Source: Candidatus Latescibacterota bacterium
GTDB lineage: Bacteria; Latescibacterota; UBA2968
Direction of reading: 5' to 3'
Assembly: GCA_022821275.1 (NCBI GenBank)
Contig: JAJEDY010000049.1
Span: 21,459 to 85,458, forward strand
Length of the DNA: 64,000 nucleotides
Position 1 is the stretch's first letter. Each line of letters starts with the position of its first letter. Below, piece by piece: positions 8,452 through 17,594 of the stretch. The notes below the pieces were generated by a model. The model was not told where the DNA came from and ran no database searches. It was given only the letters and a program-made list of their open reading frames with translations. The translations under genes and the position numbers were made by a program.

Positions 8452-10142
8452 AGGCTCGCACAATTGATGCTGTGGAATTAGAAGTTTTGTGGAATCGCCT
8501 TATTTCTATTGTGAATGAGCAAGCGGCGGCATTGATGCACGCTTCTTTTACAACGGTGGTGCGCGAAGCTGGCGATCTGTCTGCGGGGGTGTTTGACCGC
8601 GCGGGCAATATGCTGGCGCAAGCCGTGACGGGGACGCCGGGGCATATCAATACGATGGCGAATTGCGTGCGGCATTTTGTGAAGGCGTATCCGATTGACA
8701 CGCTGAAACCCGGCGATAGTTTGCTCACCAACGATCCGTGGCTGGGATCGGGGCATTTGCACGATATTACGGTTGTTACGCCCGTTTTTTATCGGGACCG
8801 GGGGGTGGGGTGGTTTGCCAATACCTGCCATGCAATGGATATTGGCGGTCGCACGCTGGGAGCCGGTGCGCGTCAGGTGTATGAAGAGGGCCTGAATATC
8901 CCGATTATGAAATTGTTTAGCGACGGGGAGATCAATCGCGATTTGATCGCTATTGTACGGGCAAATGTGCGCGAGCCTGATCAGGTCGTCGGCGATTTGT
9001 ACGCGCAGCAGGCGGGGAATGATGTGGGAGCTGTCAAGTTGCTTCAGGCGCTGGAACATTACGATCTTGCGGATATCGAAGGATTATCGACGATGATTTT
9101 GGACCGGTCAGAAGCGGCGACCCGAGAGGCGATTTCGGAGATTGCAAATGGCGCTTATGAGGATGAGGTAAAACTCGATGGATACGACAAGCCGCTGGTT
9201 ATTCGCGCGAAAGTTATTGTCGAAGATCGCAGTTTGATTGTCGATTATACGGGCACGTCGCCACAGGTGGATCGCGGGATCAATGTGGTGTATAATTACA
9301 CGCATGCCTATACGACTTATCCCCTGAAATGCGCCATTAGTCCGCATATTCCCAATAATGAAGGGAGTTTTCGTCCCATTACAGTTACGGCACCCGAGGG
9401 ATGTATCTTAAACGCGCAATTCCCATGTGCTGTGGGCGCGCGGCACCTGGTTGGGCATTTTCTTTCGCAACCGCTGTTTGGGGCGCTTTCTCAGGCGATT
9501 CCCGATCGCGTGATTGCCGATGGATCAGCTGGGCTTTGGAATACGCAGTTAGAGGGGATAGGTCGCACGGGTGAACGCTTTGCGTATATCTTTTTTTCCG
9601 CGGGTGGTATGGGCGCGCGTCCCGGCGATGATGGGATTTCGGCGACGGCTTTTCCCAGTGGGATTAAGGGCGTGCCCGCCGAAGCGATTGAGTCCGTGTC
9701 GCCGGTGATTATGCACAGGCGCGCGTTGATTCCCGATTCTGGCGGTGCGGGTACTTTTCGAGGTGGCCTGGGGCAGGAGATGGTGTTGTCTGTTGACTCT
9801 GATTATCCCGCGCTGCATTCGTGTATGTACGATCGCACGCGCTATGCACCGCGCGGTTTTTTGGGGGGGCGCGATGGCAGGTGCGGCGAACTTTTTTTGT
9901 CGGATGGTACTGTTCTGCCGCCAAAGGGGCGCTATGATCTCCAACCCGGGCAGTCGGTGACATTGCGTATTCCGGGCGGAGGAGGCTATGGGGCGCCTTT
10001 TGAACGCGATCCCCAAAGGGTGCTGGAAGATGTCGTACAGGAACGGCTATCGATAGAGGCTGCGCGAGATTCGTATGGCGTGGTGATCACGGCTGGGCTC
10101 GAGGTAGATGTTGAGGAGACCGCTGTTTTGAGGGGAAAATGA
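8448..10142 (+). CDS. hyuB: Hydantoinase/5-oxoprolinase family protein, subunit B
   Basis: A 564-residue HyuB-family subunit. Characteristic segments are the N-terminal LEVLWNRLISIVNEQAAAL, the HINTM and LTNDPWLGSGHLHDITVVTPVF stretches, and the C-terminal glycine-rich RIPGGGGYG. It is the partner of HyuA, and the ATGA overlap (8448-8451) couples their translation. The family length of 510-590 is met. Together they would open a cyclic amide using ATP. The gamma-glutamyltransferase gene further right leaves room for a pyroglutamate role, but that is only a guess. Confidence 0.9.
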   Translation: MKARTIDAVELEVLWNRLISIVNEQAAALMHASFTTVVREAGDLSAGVFDRAGNMLAQAVTGTPGHINTMANCVRHFVKAYPIDTLKPGDSLLTNDPWLGSGHLHDITVVTPVFYRDRGVGWFANTCHAMDIGGRTLGAGARQVYEEGLNIPIMKLFSDGEINRDLIAIVRANVREPDQVVGDLYAQQAGNDVGAVKLLQALEHYDLADIEGLSTMILDRSEAATREAISEIANGAYEDEVKLDGYDKPLVIRAKVIVEDRSLIVDYTGTSPQVDRGINVVYNYTHAYTTYPLKCAISPHIPNNEGSFRPITVTAPEGCILNAQFPCAVGARHLVGHFLSQPLFGALSQAIPDRVIADGSAGLWNTQLEGIGRTGERFAYIFFSAGGMGARPGDDGISATAFPSGIKGVPAEAIESVSPVIMHRRALIPDSGGAGTFRGGLGQEMVLSVDSDYPALHSCMYDRTRYAPRGFLGGRDGRCGELFLSDGTVLPPKGRYDLQPGQSVTLRIPGGGGYGAPFERDPQRVLEDVVQERLSIEAARDSYGVVITAGLEVDVEETAVLRGK

Positions 10143-11933
10143 ATGGATAAAAAAAATAACCAGACATATTCTCCCGTGGCATTGTGGCTGGCGTGGAAGC
10201 GCATTTTTGCTTTTGCCCGGCCATACCTGTTTCGGCTCGTTCTGGGGCTGGTATTTACCGCATTTTCCACAGGTGTGTGGTTGCTGATTCCACTGGGCTT
10301 GCGGTCGCTATTGGATTCTGTGTTTGAGCAGGGGGATAGACACCAGTTGGATTTGCTGGCGCTTGGCATGCTGGTGCTTTTTGCGCTTCAGGCACTTTTG
10401 CATGTGGGCAGCCATTACTGGATTTCCTGGGTGGGTGAGCGCGTGGTGACGGACCTGCGCAAGAAGGTTTACGCGCATTTGCACCTTTTGGGGCTTCGCT
10501 TTTATACCGATCACAGGTTGGGCGAACTCATGTCGCGGTTGACCAATGATGTGGGGGCTATTAGAAATGCCGCGACGGGTGCTGTTTCACAGATTTTGAT
10601 GACGGGGATTATGACTGTTGGCTCTGTGGGGGCTATGGTTGTGCTCAATTGGCGATTGAGTCTGGTGGTGTTTGCCGCTGTGCCGATTGCCGCTGTTGGA
10701 GCGCGCTATTTTGGACAGCGCATCCGCGAGTTGTCTCGCACGGTGCAGGATCGGTTGGGCGATACGACTGCGATTGCCGAAGAAGCGCTGTCGGCTGTGC
10801 GGGTTGTCAAGGCGTTCGCACGCGAAGTTTTTGAGGTGAATCGGTTTGGCGAGGCAAACGAAGATTTGTTTCGCACGTCGCGCTATCGCGTGATTATGGA
10901 AGCGGTTTTTTCGGCTTGTATCGCATTTCTTTTTATGCTGGCGCTGGTGGTGATTTTCTGGTACGGAGGTACAGAGGTGCTGGCCGGGCGCTTGTCGGCG
11001 GGCGATCTGGTGGCGTTTATTTTTTACGCGATGAATATTGCCCGATCTGTGATGGGGATTTCGCGTCTTTATGCATCCTTAAATTCTGCTGTGGGCGCGT
11101 CAGAACACATTTTTGAGTTGCTGGAGACGCGACCGGAGATTGCCGATGGCGAGGGCGCATTTCCGATTGCGGATGTTCACGGTGCCGTGGCATTTGAAAA
11201 TGTGTGGTTTGGATACCAGTCTGACCGCCCGGTGGTCAAAGGGATTTCGTTTGAAATCCTGCCCGGGCAGACGATAGCACTTGTGGGGGCGAGCGGCGCG
11301 GGCAAGACGACGCTGATGAATCTGATTCCGAGGTTTTACGATGCGACCTCTGGCGTTGTGCGCGTGGATGGTGTGGATGTGCGCGATGTGCAGATTGTAT
11401 CGCTGCGCGAACAGATCGCGCTGGTATCACAGGATGTGGATTTGTTCGGTACTTCCATTGGCGAAAATATCCGATACGGGCGATTGGATGCGACGGATGA
11501 TGAGGTCGAACAGGCAGCCCGAGATGCGAATGCCCACGATTTTATTGTGGAATTGCCGGATGGGTACGGCGCGCTGGTTGGGGAAAAGGGCGTGAAATTG
11601 AGCGGGGGACAGCGGCAGAGGGTTGCGATTGCGCGTGCCCTGTTGAGAGACGCGCGCATTTTGTTGCTGGATGAGGCCACTTCATCGCTGGATTCGGCTT
11701 CTGAGGTACAGGTGCAACAGGCTTTGGAAAGGTTGATGGCGGGACGCACGACGTTTATTATTGCGCATCGGTTGTCAACAGTGCAACATGCGGATTGCAT
11801 TCTGGTGCTGGACCAGGGTGAGATCGCGCAGCGCGGGACACATGAGGCGTTGTTTGCCAGAGGCGGACTTTATCGCGAGTTGTGCGATTTGCAATTTCGG
11901 AATATGGAAAGTAAAAAGAACGAGGTTATTTGA
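10143..11933 (+). CDS. ABC exporter half-transporter (MsbA/MDR type), permease-ATPase fusion
   Basis: A 596-residue protein with an N-terminal six-helix ABC exporter domain (about residues 20-310) and a C-terminal ATPase. Walker A is GASGAGKTT (about 382-390), the Q-loop SQDVD follows, the signature LSGGQRQR is near 485 and Walker B ILLLDEATSSLD near 505, with the switch His in IIAHRLSTV. Such half-transporters dimerise and export lipids, peptides or drugs. GAGGGGAA upstream supports ATG 10143, immediately after the HyuB stop, so it is likely cotranscribed with hyuAB. Its end overlaps the convergent FGGY kinase by eight bases. Substrate unknown. Confidence 0.92.
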   Translation: MDKKNNQTYSPVALWLAWKRIFAFARPYLFRLVLGLVFTAFSTGVWLLIPLGLRSLLDSVFEQGDRHQLDLLALGMLVLFALQALLHVGSHYWISWVGERVVTDLRKKVYAHLHLLGLRFYTDHRLGELMSRLTNDVGAIRNAATGAVSQILMTGIMTVGSVGAMVVLNWRLSLVVFAAVPIAAVGARYFGQRIRELSRTVQDRLGDTTAIAEEALSAVRVVKAFAREVFEVNRFGEANEDLFRTSRYRVIMEAVFSACIAFLFMLALVVIFWYGGTEVLAGRLSAGDLVAFIFYAMNIARSVMGISRLYASLNSAVGASEHIFELLETRPEIADGEGAFPIADVHGAVAFENVWFGYQSDRPVVKGISFEILPGQTIALVGASGAGKTTLMNLIPRFYDATSGVVRVDGVDVRDVQIVSLREQIALVSQDVDLFGTSIGENIRYGRLDATDDEVEQAARDANAHDFIVELPDGYGALVGEKGVKLSGGQRQRVAIARALLRDARILLLDEATSSLDSASEVQVQQALERLMAGRTTFIIAHRLSTVQHADCILVLDQGEIAQRGTHEALFARGGLYRELCDLQFRNMESKKNEVI

Positions 11934-13473
11934 CCGTTGTCATCTGGATCTGGTCAATCTGCTGGTGGAGGTCTTGCACTGCCGGATAAATTTGTTTGTG
12001 TACGCGGTTGTAAATCGTGTTGTAGTGCGCGACCTGATCGGGTATGGGGTGAATGGTCTGCATGGGGATGTCGAGCGTGTTCAGGGCATCGGCGACATCT
12101 GTGTAAATACCTGTGCCCAATCCCGCAAGTACTGCCGCGCCCAGAGCCGTTGCTTCATCCATTTCGGCCAGGACGATGGGCTGGTCGAGAACGGTGGCTT
12201 TGATTTGCATGAGGAGTCGATTGCGTATGCCGCCGCCGATTGCGACAACATTTTTTGTTTTGGGCACGCCGGGATGCGTTTTGGACGCGTCGATAATATG
12301 GCGCATTTCCAGAGATAGACCTTCGAGGATTGCGCGAAAGAGCGTGCCGCGATTGACATCGGGTGTCAGGCCAATAAATGTCCCACGCGCTATGGCTTCT
12401 GCATGGGGTGGGTTGGTAAAGCGCAGTTGCGGGAGAAAGCCAACGCCCAGGCTACCGGGGGGCGATTCGCTCGCTTCGGAAATTAAGGTGGTATAGTCCG
12501 CGCCTTCGCCAAATAAGCTGCGGAACCACTCGATGCTCGCACCGCTTGTGAATAATCCGCCGAGGAAGTAATATTGGTCGGGCGCAACATGTGCGCCTAT
12601 GGTGAAGTTCTGGCGACCTATTTGCGGGTCTGTAAGCGGCTGAGAAATGGGCAGGCACATGGCTTCTGCGGTGCCCAGAGAATTGAGCATTGTTCCCGGT
12701 TCTGTAACGCCAACGGCAAGTGCGCCGCAAATATGGTCGTGTCCCCCAGCGCATATTCGCGTGTGCAAGGGCAGGCCGGTTTCGCGTGCGATGTCGGGAA
12801 GGATGGGACCCAGGTTTGTTCCAGCAGTGCAAAGTGGCGCGAAGAGATTTGGAGAAAGATGGAGTTCACTGAGGAGATCGTTTGCCCATTGCCGCCTGTG
12901 GAGGTCAAAGGCAAGGGTACGCGAGGCGAGGGAATAGTCGGTGGCGGGTATGCCCGATAGTCGGAAAGCAATATAATCGGCAGTATTGAGCCAGATGGCG
13001 GTTCGCGCAAAGGCTTCGGGATGATGTTCGCGTATCCAGAGGATTTTGCACAGGCCAGAAATGGGTTGCAGTGGAAGCCCGGTAAGCGAGAAAAGTTCGT
13101 CGCGGTCAAAGGATTTTTGCAGTTGTTCGCATTGCGGGCGGGTGCGCTGGTCAAACCAGGCAATTGCATGGCCGGTTGGGTTTCCTCGTTTGTCGATTGG
13201 GACGCCTGTTTCTCCAATGCTCGCGGTGGCTATGCCGGTGATGTTGGCGGGGGTGTCGATTTGTGCGACAGCCTTTTTTAAGACGCTACACACGGTTTCC
13301 CAGAGTTCTTCTGGTTTGTAATACGCCCATTCTATCTGTGGATGGTGTGTGGGCGTTTTTGTCTGGGCGCGGGCGATTTCGCGACCTCGAGGGTCGAAGA
13401 TCAGGGCTTTGATGTTGGTGGTTCCAACATCGATGCCGATGAGTAAAGGGTCGGAGGATGTTTTTGTGTTCAT
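11926..13473 (-). CDS. FGGY-family carbohydrate kinase (xylulokinase-like)
   Basis: A 515-residue ATP-dependent sugar kinase. The N-terminal phosphate motif LLIGIDVGTTNIKALIFD, the WFDQRT and DHICGAL segments (catalytic Asp in the GGHDH stretch) and the C-terminal VAIGGGIRN-RLLMQ adenosine motif are in the usual order. Length is at the upper end for xylulo- and gluconokinases. The 3' end overlaps that of the ABC exporter by eight bases. Upstream is a minus-strand promoter with a palindrome in its spacer, so sugar-responsive repression is likely. It could phosphorylate a ketose or deoxyketose; a link to the distant microcompartment is speculative. Confidence 0.88.
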   Translation of the reverse strand: MNTKTSSDPLLIGIDVGTTNIKALIFDPRGREIARAQTKTPTHHPQIEWAYYKPEELWETVCSVLKKAVAQIDTPANITGIATASIGETGVPIDKRGNPTGHAIAWFDQRTRPQCEQLQKSFDRDELFSLTGLPLQPISGLCKILWIREHHPEAFARTAIWLNTADYIAFRLSGIPATDYSLASRTLAFDLHRRQWANDLLSELHLSPNLFAPLCTAGTNLGPILPDIARETGLPLHTRICAGGHDHICGALAVGVTEPGTMLNSLGTAEAMCLPISQPLTDPQIGRQNFTIGAHVAPDQYYFLGGLFTSGASIEWFRSLFGEGADYTTLISEASESPPGSLGVGFLPQLRFTNPPHAEAIARGTFIGLTPDVNRGTLFRAILEGLSLEMRHIIDASKTHPGVPKTKNVVAIGGGIRNRLLMQIKATVLDQPIVLAEMDEATALGAAVLAGLGTGIYTDVADALNTLDIPMQTIHPIPDQVAHYNTIYNRVHKQIYPAVQDLHQQIDQIQMTTVK

Positions 13474-13514
13474 GGTTGGCTCTTTTTTCTATTGATAGGG
13501 TGAGTTGACGTTAT

Positions 13515-13541
13515 ATTATACTGAAGCATTTCAGTTGTCAA
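13515..13541 (-). promoter_or_regulatory. Sigma-70-like promoter for the FGGY kinase gene
   Basis: On the minus strand a perfect TTGACA (plus 13536-13541) and a perfect TATAAT (13515-13520) are separated by 15 bases, 42 bases before the kinase ATG. Both hexamers are exact; the short spacer suggests a promoter that needs assistance or is tuned by the operator-like palindrome inside it. Confidence 0.55.
13520..13535. promoter_or_regulatory. Operator-like inverted repeat ACTGAA-N4-TTCAGT
   Basis: A perfect 6+4+6 palindrome fills the spacer between the -35 and -10 elements of the kinase promoter and lies about 45 bases before the divergent GarR-type gene. Its position would let a dimeric repressor block the kinase promoter. 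No regulator gene is adjacent, so its identity is unknown. Confidence 0.5.
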
Positions 13542-13578
13542 AGACAAATAGATGGTTTACCAGAGGAGGAGTGGTGAG

Positions 13579-14478
13579 ATGGACAAAATTGGATTTGTCG
13601 GTTTGGGGATTATGGGCAAGCCTATGTGCCACAATCTATTGAAGGCCGGTTTTGATGTGGTATTTTATGCGCGGCGAGATGAGGTTGTGGCAGAGATGGA
13701 GGGGGCAGGGGCGACTTTTGTGCCTTCGTCACAGGCGGTGGGCGAGGCAGCGGATATTATTATTACGATTGTGACGGCTGATCCCGAGGTGCGCGAGGTC
13801 ATTTTGGGCGATGAGGGCGTTTTGGCCGGGGCATCCGAAGGCGACCTCATTGTGGATATGAGCACGATTTCGCCGTTGACGATTCAAGATGTGGCAGAAC
13901 AGGCATTGCAAAAAGGGGTTCGCGTGATGGATGCGCCGGTGAGTGGCGGCGATATTGGGGCGATTAACGGCACGCTGACCATTATTGCGGGCGGGGCAAA
14001 GGCCGATTTTGATCGCTGTGAGGGGATTTTTGACGCGATGGGCAATAGCGAGAATGTTTTTCATGTGGGTGATGTTGGCGTGGGGCAAACGGTTAAAATT
14101 GTCAATCAGTTGCTCGGCGGTATTACGATGGCTGCGATTGCAGAGGGTCTTACCCTCGGCGTTAAAGCGGGTGCTGATCCCGAGGTGATGCGGCAGGTGA
14201 TTAGCGTGAGTTCGGGCGATTCATCGGCTTTTCAGGCGCGCGTTGCGGATTTTGTGTTTAAGGACGAGTACGCGCCGGGTTTTATGCTCGATTTGATGAA
14301 GAAGGATATCGGTATTGGCGTGGAGATGGCGCGCGCGATGAATGTGCCCGTGCCTCTGGGAGCGGTGGCTTATCAAATGTATGCTGCCGCCAGCAGTCTG
14401 GGTGCTGGCGCACTCGATTTTTCAGCCGTGACAAAGACTATTGAGACCCTGTCTGGTATCAAGATCAGCGATGCGTAA
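13579..14478 (+). CDS. 2-hydroxy-3-oxopropionate reductase / 3-hydroxyisobutyrate-dehydrogenase-type enzyme
   Basis: A 299-residue beta-hydroxyacid dehydrogenase. The Rossmann motif GFVGLGIMGKPM is at the N-terminus, the substrate signature DAPVSGGDIGAINGTL is near residue 120, and the catalytic Lys lies in KIVNQLLGG near 170, followed by MKKDIGIG. The pattern is closest to tartronate-semialdehyde reductase (GarR/GlxR) and 3-hydroxyisobutyrate dehydrogenase; the two cannot be separated by eye. AGAGGAGGAG at 13562-13571 fixes ATG 13579 rather than an in-frame start at 13552. It is divergent from the FGGY kinase and may share its operator. Confidence 0.88.
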   Translation: MDKIGFVGLGIMGKPMCHNLLKAGFDVVFYARRDEVVAEMEGAGATFVPSSQAVGEAADIIITIVTADPEVREVILGDEGVLAGASEGDLIVDMSTISPLTIQDVAEQALQKGVRVMDAPVSGGDIGAINGTLTIIAGGAKADFDRCEGIFDAMGNSENVFHVGDVGVGQTVKIVNQLLGGITMAAIAEGLTLGVKAGADPEVMRQVISVSSGDSSAFQARVADFVFKDEYAPGFMLDLMKKDIGIGVEMARAMNVPVPLGAVAYQMYAAASSLGAGALDFSAVTKTIETLSGIKISDA

Positions 14479-14559
14479 TTAAAGACTGGACAGGGGGCGC
14501 GGTCTGCATTATTTTTTTAGATGATCAGGGTTACAATTTTATTATTACAGGAGGAATAA

Positions 14560-16860
14560 ATGGCGATTCCACAGGAAGATTATTTGGGTATTACGGATTA
14601 TAAGGTCGTGGGGACGCGGCCTGTGCGGCACGATGGTGCAGATAAGGTGACGGGCAGGGCGATTTACGGTACGGACCTCAATTTGCCCGATATGTTGCAT
14701 GCCAGAGTTTTGCGAAGTCCGCACGCGCACGCGCGGATTAAGTCGATTGATACGAGTAAGGCCGAAGCGCTTGAAGGCGTGCGCGCGGTTGTTACGGGGC
14801 AGGATTTGGCGCTTAATGCCGAGGAACAGTTGGCCGATTTAGGCGAAGAGGTGGTGCGGGTTAAGGATATGTGTGCGGCAGTGCTGGCACGCGAAAAGGT
14901 GCTCTATCAGGGGTATCCCGTGGCGGCGGTGGCGGCGACTAATGTCCATATTGCCGAAGAAGCACTAGATTTGATTGAGGTCGAATACGAGGTGTTGCCC
15001 CATGTGCTGGATGTGCGGGAGGCGATGAAGGATGATGCGCCTCTGGTACACGAAGATCAGAGAACCAATTCGATGGGCGAGAGGAGCGAGAATTTCAGCA
15101 ATGTGGCGTCGCATTTTCGCACAGAATTGGGCGATATCGAACAGGGATTTGCCGAATCGGATGTGGTTGTCGAGCGCGAGTTTCTCACGGATATGGTGCA
15201 TCAGGGCTATATCGAACCGCAAAATGCCACGGTGTTGTGGAATGCCGATGACGTGGTGACGGTCTGGTGCAGCAATCAGGGTGCGTTTGGCGTGCGGGAT
15301 CAGACCGCGAGGATTTTGGGTATTCCCGTGTCGCAAATTAAGGTTGTGCCTCTGGAGATTGGCGGGGGATTTGGCGGGAAGATCAAAGCGTATTTGGAAC
15401 CGATTGCCGCGCTGTTGTCGAGAAAAACCGGGCATCCGGTGAAAATGATTATGAGCCGCACCGAGGTCTTGCAGGCGACTGGCCCGACGTCGGGTTCGTG
15501 GATTCGGGTGAAGATGGGGGCGACCAATGACGGCAAGCTCGTGGCTGCTGAGAGTGAATTGGTCTATGAGGCGGGGGCTTTTTCCGGCAGTCCCGTGGGA
15601 GCAGGGGCGCGCAATATGCTGGCGCCTTATGTGATCCCGCATGTTCTGGTGGATGGTTATGATGTGGTGAACAACAAGCCTTCCTCTTCAGCTTATCGCG
15701 CGCCGGGCACGACAAATGCGGCTTTTGCCGTTGAAACCGTGGTGGATGAACTCGCCGAGAAATTGGGGGTCGATCCACTGGAATTTCGGTTGAACAATTC
15801 TGCAAAAGAAGGTACGCGCCGCGCAGATGGTCCTGTGAACAAGCGCATTGGACACGAGGAATGCGTTCGCGCTGCGGCCTCTTCTGACCACTATCAGACA
15901 GCGCTAAATGGAAAATATCGCGGTCGCGGTGTGGCGTCTGGTTTTTGGGGTAATGGAGGCGGTGTTTCGAGTGCTGCTGCGAGTGTGAATGACGATGGCA
16001 CGATCAATCTGGTGGAAGGTTCGACGGATATTGGGGGTACGCGCACGTCGGTTGCAATGCAGATGGCCGAGGTGTTGGGTATTTCAGAACAGCAGATTCG
16101 CCCGCAGGTGGGCGATACGGATTCGATTGGTTATACGGGCGTGACGGGCGGTTCGCGCACGACATTTGCGACGGGTTGGGCGGCTTATAAGTGCGCGCAG
16201 GATATCAAAGAGCAGATGATGGCGCGTGCGGCGATTCTGTGGGAGATTTCCGAGGATGATGTCGAGTTCGATCAGGCTGTGTTTCGCTCGAAGTCCGATC
16301 CATCGAAGTCGATTACGTTTAAGGATTTGGCGGCGAAGCTCGATTCAACGGGCGGTCCAGTGATGGGGCGCGCCACGGCAAAACCCACAGGTGTTGGGGG
16401 TGCTTATGCGGTGGCGATTGTAGATGTGGAGGTCGATCCCGATACGGGTAAGGTCGATATTTTGCGCGCGTCGATTTTCCAGGATGCGGGGAAAGCGATT
16501 TATCCGCCTTATGTGGAGGGGCAGATGCAGGGCGGTGTGGCGCAGGCGATTGGTTGGGCGCTCAACGAAGAGTATGTGTACGACGAAGATGGCATTTTGC
16601 GGAATAGCAGCTTGCTGGATTATCGCATGCCGACGTGTTTGGATTTGCCGATGATTGATGCGCATATTGTCGAGGTTCCCAATCCGGGGCATCCCTATGG
16701 CGTGCGCGGGGTGGGGGAGGTGCCGATTGTGCCGCCCACAGCAGCGGTTGCCAATGCGATTTACGATGCTATTGGCCTGCGTCTGACCGAGTTGCCCATG
16801 TCGCCTCCGCGGGTATTGGAAGCCTGGTGGGATAAAAACGGTGGGAACGGCTCGGCCTGA
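14560..16860 (+). CDS. Xanthine-dehydrogenase/CO-dehydrogenase-type molybdenum hydroxylase, large subunit
   Basis: A 766-residue molybdopterin-binding subunit of the CoxL/XdhA family. The N-terminal VGTRPVRHDGADKVTGRA block, the GGGFGGK Moco loop near residue 270, SAYRAPGTTNAAFA near 375 and the C-terminal RGVGEVPIVPP with the catalytic Glu are visible. The second Moco loop reads STDIGGTRTS where GQG is usual, so the Gln that contacts molybdenum in xanthine dehydrogenase is missing. AGGAGG precedes ATG 14560. Neither the FAD-binding nor the 2Fe-2S subunit is adjacent; instead a MoaD-like gene follows after 26 bases. It may hydroxylate an aldehyde, purine or aromatic. Confidence 0.87.
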   Translation: MAIPQEDYLGITDYKVVGTRPVRHDGADKVTGRAIYGTDLNLPDMLHARVLRSPHAHARIKSIDTSKAEALEGVRAVVTGQDLALNAEEQLADLGEEVVRVKDMCAAVLAREKVLYQGYPVAAVAATNVHIAEEALDLIEVEYEVLPHVLDVREAMKDDAPLVHEDQRTNSMGERSENFSNVASHFRTELGDIEQGFAESDVVVEREFLTDMVHQGYIEPQNATVLWNADDVVTVWCSNQGAFGVRDQTARILGIPVSQIKVVPLEIGGGFGGKIKAYLEPIAALLSRKTGHPVKMIMSRTEVLQATGPTSGSWIRVKMGATNDGKLVAAESELVYEAGAFSGSPVGAGARNMLAPYVIPHVLVDGYDVVNNKPSSSAYRAPGTTNAAFAVETVVDELAEKLGVDPLEFRLNNSAKEGTRRADGPVNKRIGHEECVRAAASSDHYQTALNGKYRGRGVASGFWGNGGGVSSAAASVNDDGTINLVEGSTDIGGTRTSVAMQMAEVLGISEQQIRPQVGDTDSIGYTGVTGGSRTTFATGWAAYKCAQDIKEQMMARAAILWEISEDDVEFDQAVFRSKSDPSKSITFKDLAAKLDSTGGPVMGRATAKPTGVGGAYAVAIVDVEVDPDTGKVDILRASIFQDAGKAIYPPYVEGQMQGGVAQAIGWALNEEYVYDEDGILRNSSLLDYRMPTCLDLPMIDAHIVEVPNPGHPYGVRGVGEVPIVPPTAAVANAIYDAIGLRLTELPMSPPRVLEAWWDKNGGNGSA

Positions 16861-16886
16861 GAGGACCAGAGAAATAGGAGTATGAA

Positions 16887-17153
16887 ATGCCTGAAGTGTG
16901 GATTCCTTCGCTGATGCGTAAATTGACCGATGGCCAGGAAAAAGTGGTTGTTGGGGGCAATACCTTGCGCGAGGTGATCGAAAATCTGGATGCACAATTT
17001 CCCGGTATCAAAGATCGGGTGGTGTACGAGGATTATCGAATTGCACCGGGACTGGCTGTTGCGATTGATGGCGTTGTCACCGAAGAAGGGTTGCGGACAC
17101 AGATTCCCCCCGATAGCGAGGTTCATTTTGTGACTTCGATTGCGGGTGGGTAA
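16887..17153 (+). CDS. MoaD/ThiS-family ubiquitin-like sulfur carrier
   Basis: An 88-residue beta-grasp protein ending SIAGG, the Gly-Gly tail that is adenylated and thiocarboxylated in MoaD and ThiS. The central VNGKxx-like region reads VAIDGVVTEEGLRTQIPPDSEVHFVTSIAGG, matching MoaD rather than ThiS in length. TAGGAG six bases upstream supports ATG 16887; another ATG at 16882 is out of frame. Placement directly after the molybdenum hydroxylase suggests a sulfur carrier for making molybdopterin. No MoaE or MoeB is in the window. Confidence 0.82.
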   Translation: MPEVWIPSLMRKLTDGQEKVVVGGNTLREVIENLDAQFPGIKDRVVYEDYRIAPGLAVAIDGVVTEEGLRTQIPPDSEVHFVTSIAGG

Positions 17154-17197
17154 TTGGGAGGAGATACACTACTACAATCTTGATTTGGAGAATCATA

Positions 17198-17461
17198 ATG
17201 CAGATTCCAACACCTGTTGATAGCAAGTTGGCGGAAATAGACGCTCGGTTATCTCGCGTTGAGGGCATCACTGAACAAATGAATACGCGTTTGACCAGCT
17301 TGGAACAAGGTCAGCGTGATTTGTCGACTCGGGTTGATAGTATGACGACTCGGATTGATGGCTTGTCAAATCGGATGCTCACATTTTTCTGTTGGCTTGT
17401 AGGGATTCAAGTCACAACATTGCTGACACTTGGAACGCTCATTTTGTTCAAGTTGGAATAA
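17198..17461 (+). CDS. Small coiled-coil protein with C-terminal membrane anchor, unknown function
   Basis: An 87-residue protein. Residues 8-60 form heptad-like repeats (KLAEIDARLSRVEGIT, TRLTSLEQ, TRVDSMTTRIDGL) typical of a short coiled coil, and residues 62-84 form one hydrophobic helix, so it is probably a tail-anchored oligomer. TTGGAG seven bases before ATG 17198 fixes the start; TTG 17180 is less likely. Similar small proteins are common in many phyla and have no assigned role. A terminator follows. Confidence 0.65.
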   Translation: MQIPTPVDSKLAEIDARLSRVEGITEQMNTRLTSLEQGQRDLSTRVDSMTTRIDGLSNRMLTFFCWLVGIQVTTLLTLGTLILFKLE

Positions 17462-17491
17462 AAAACGCTTTTTCAGATAGGACATGAGAAC

Positions 17492-17524
17492 AGCCCCATG
17501 ATTGAAAGATCACGGGGCTATTTT
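17492..17524 (+). terminator. Rho-independent terminator
   Basis: AGCCCCATGAT pairs with ATCACGGGGCT (one A-C mismatch) around a six-base loop, and a TTTT run follows. It ends transcription of the MoaD/coiled-coil unit before the convergent HNH gene. Confidence 0.75.
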
Positions 17525-17594
17525 AGTATGGGGTGGTTTTGAAGTCATTCTTCAATTGAATACATGGGAATGCAGTCAAATTGCCGAGTCCTTG

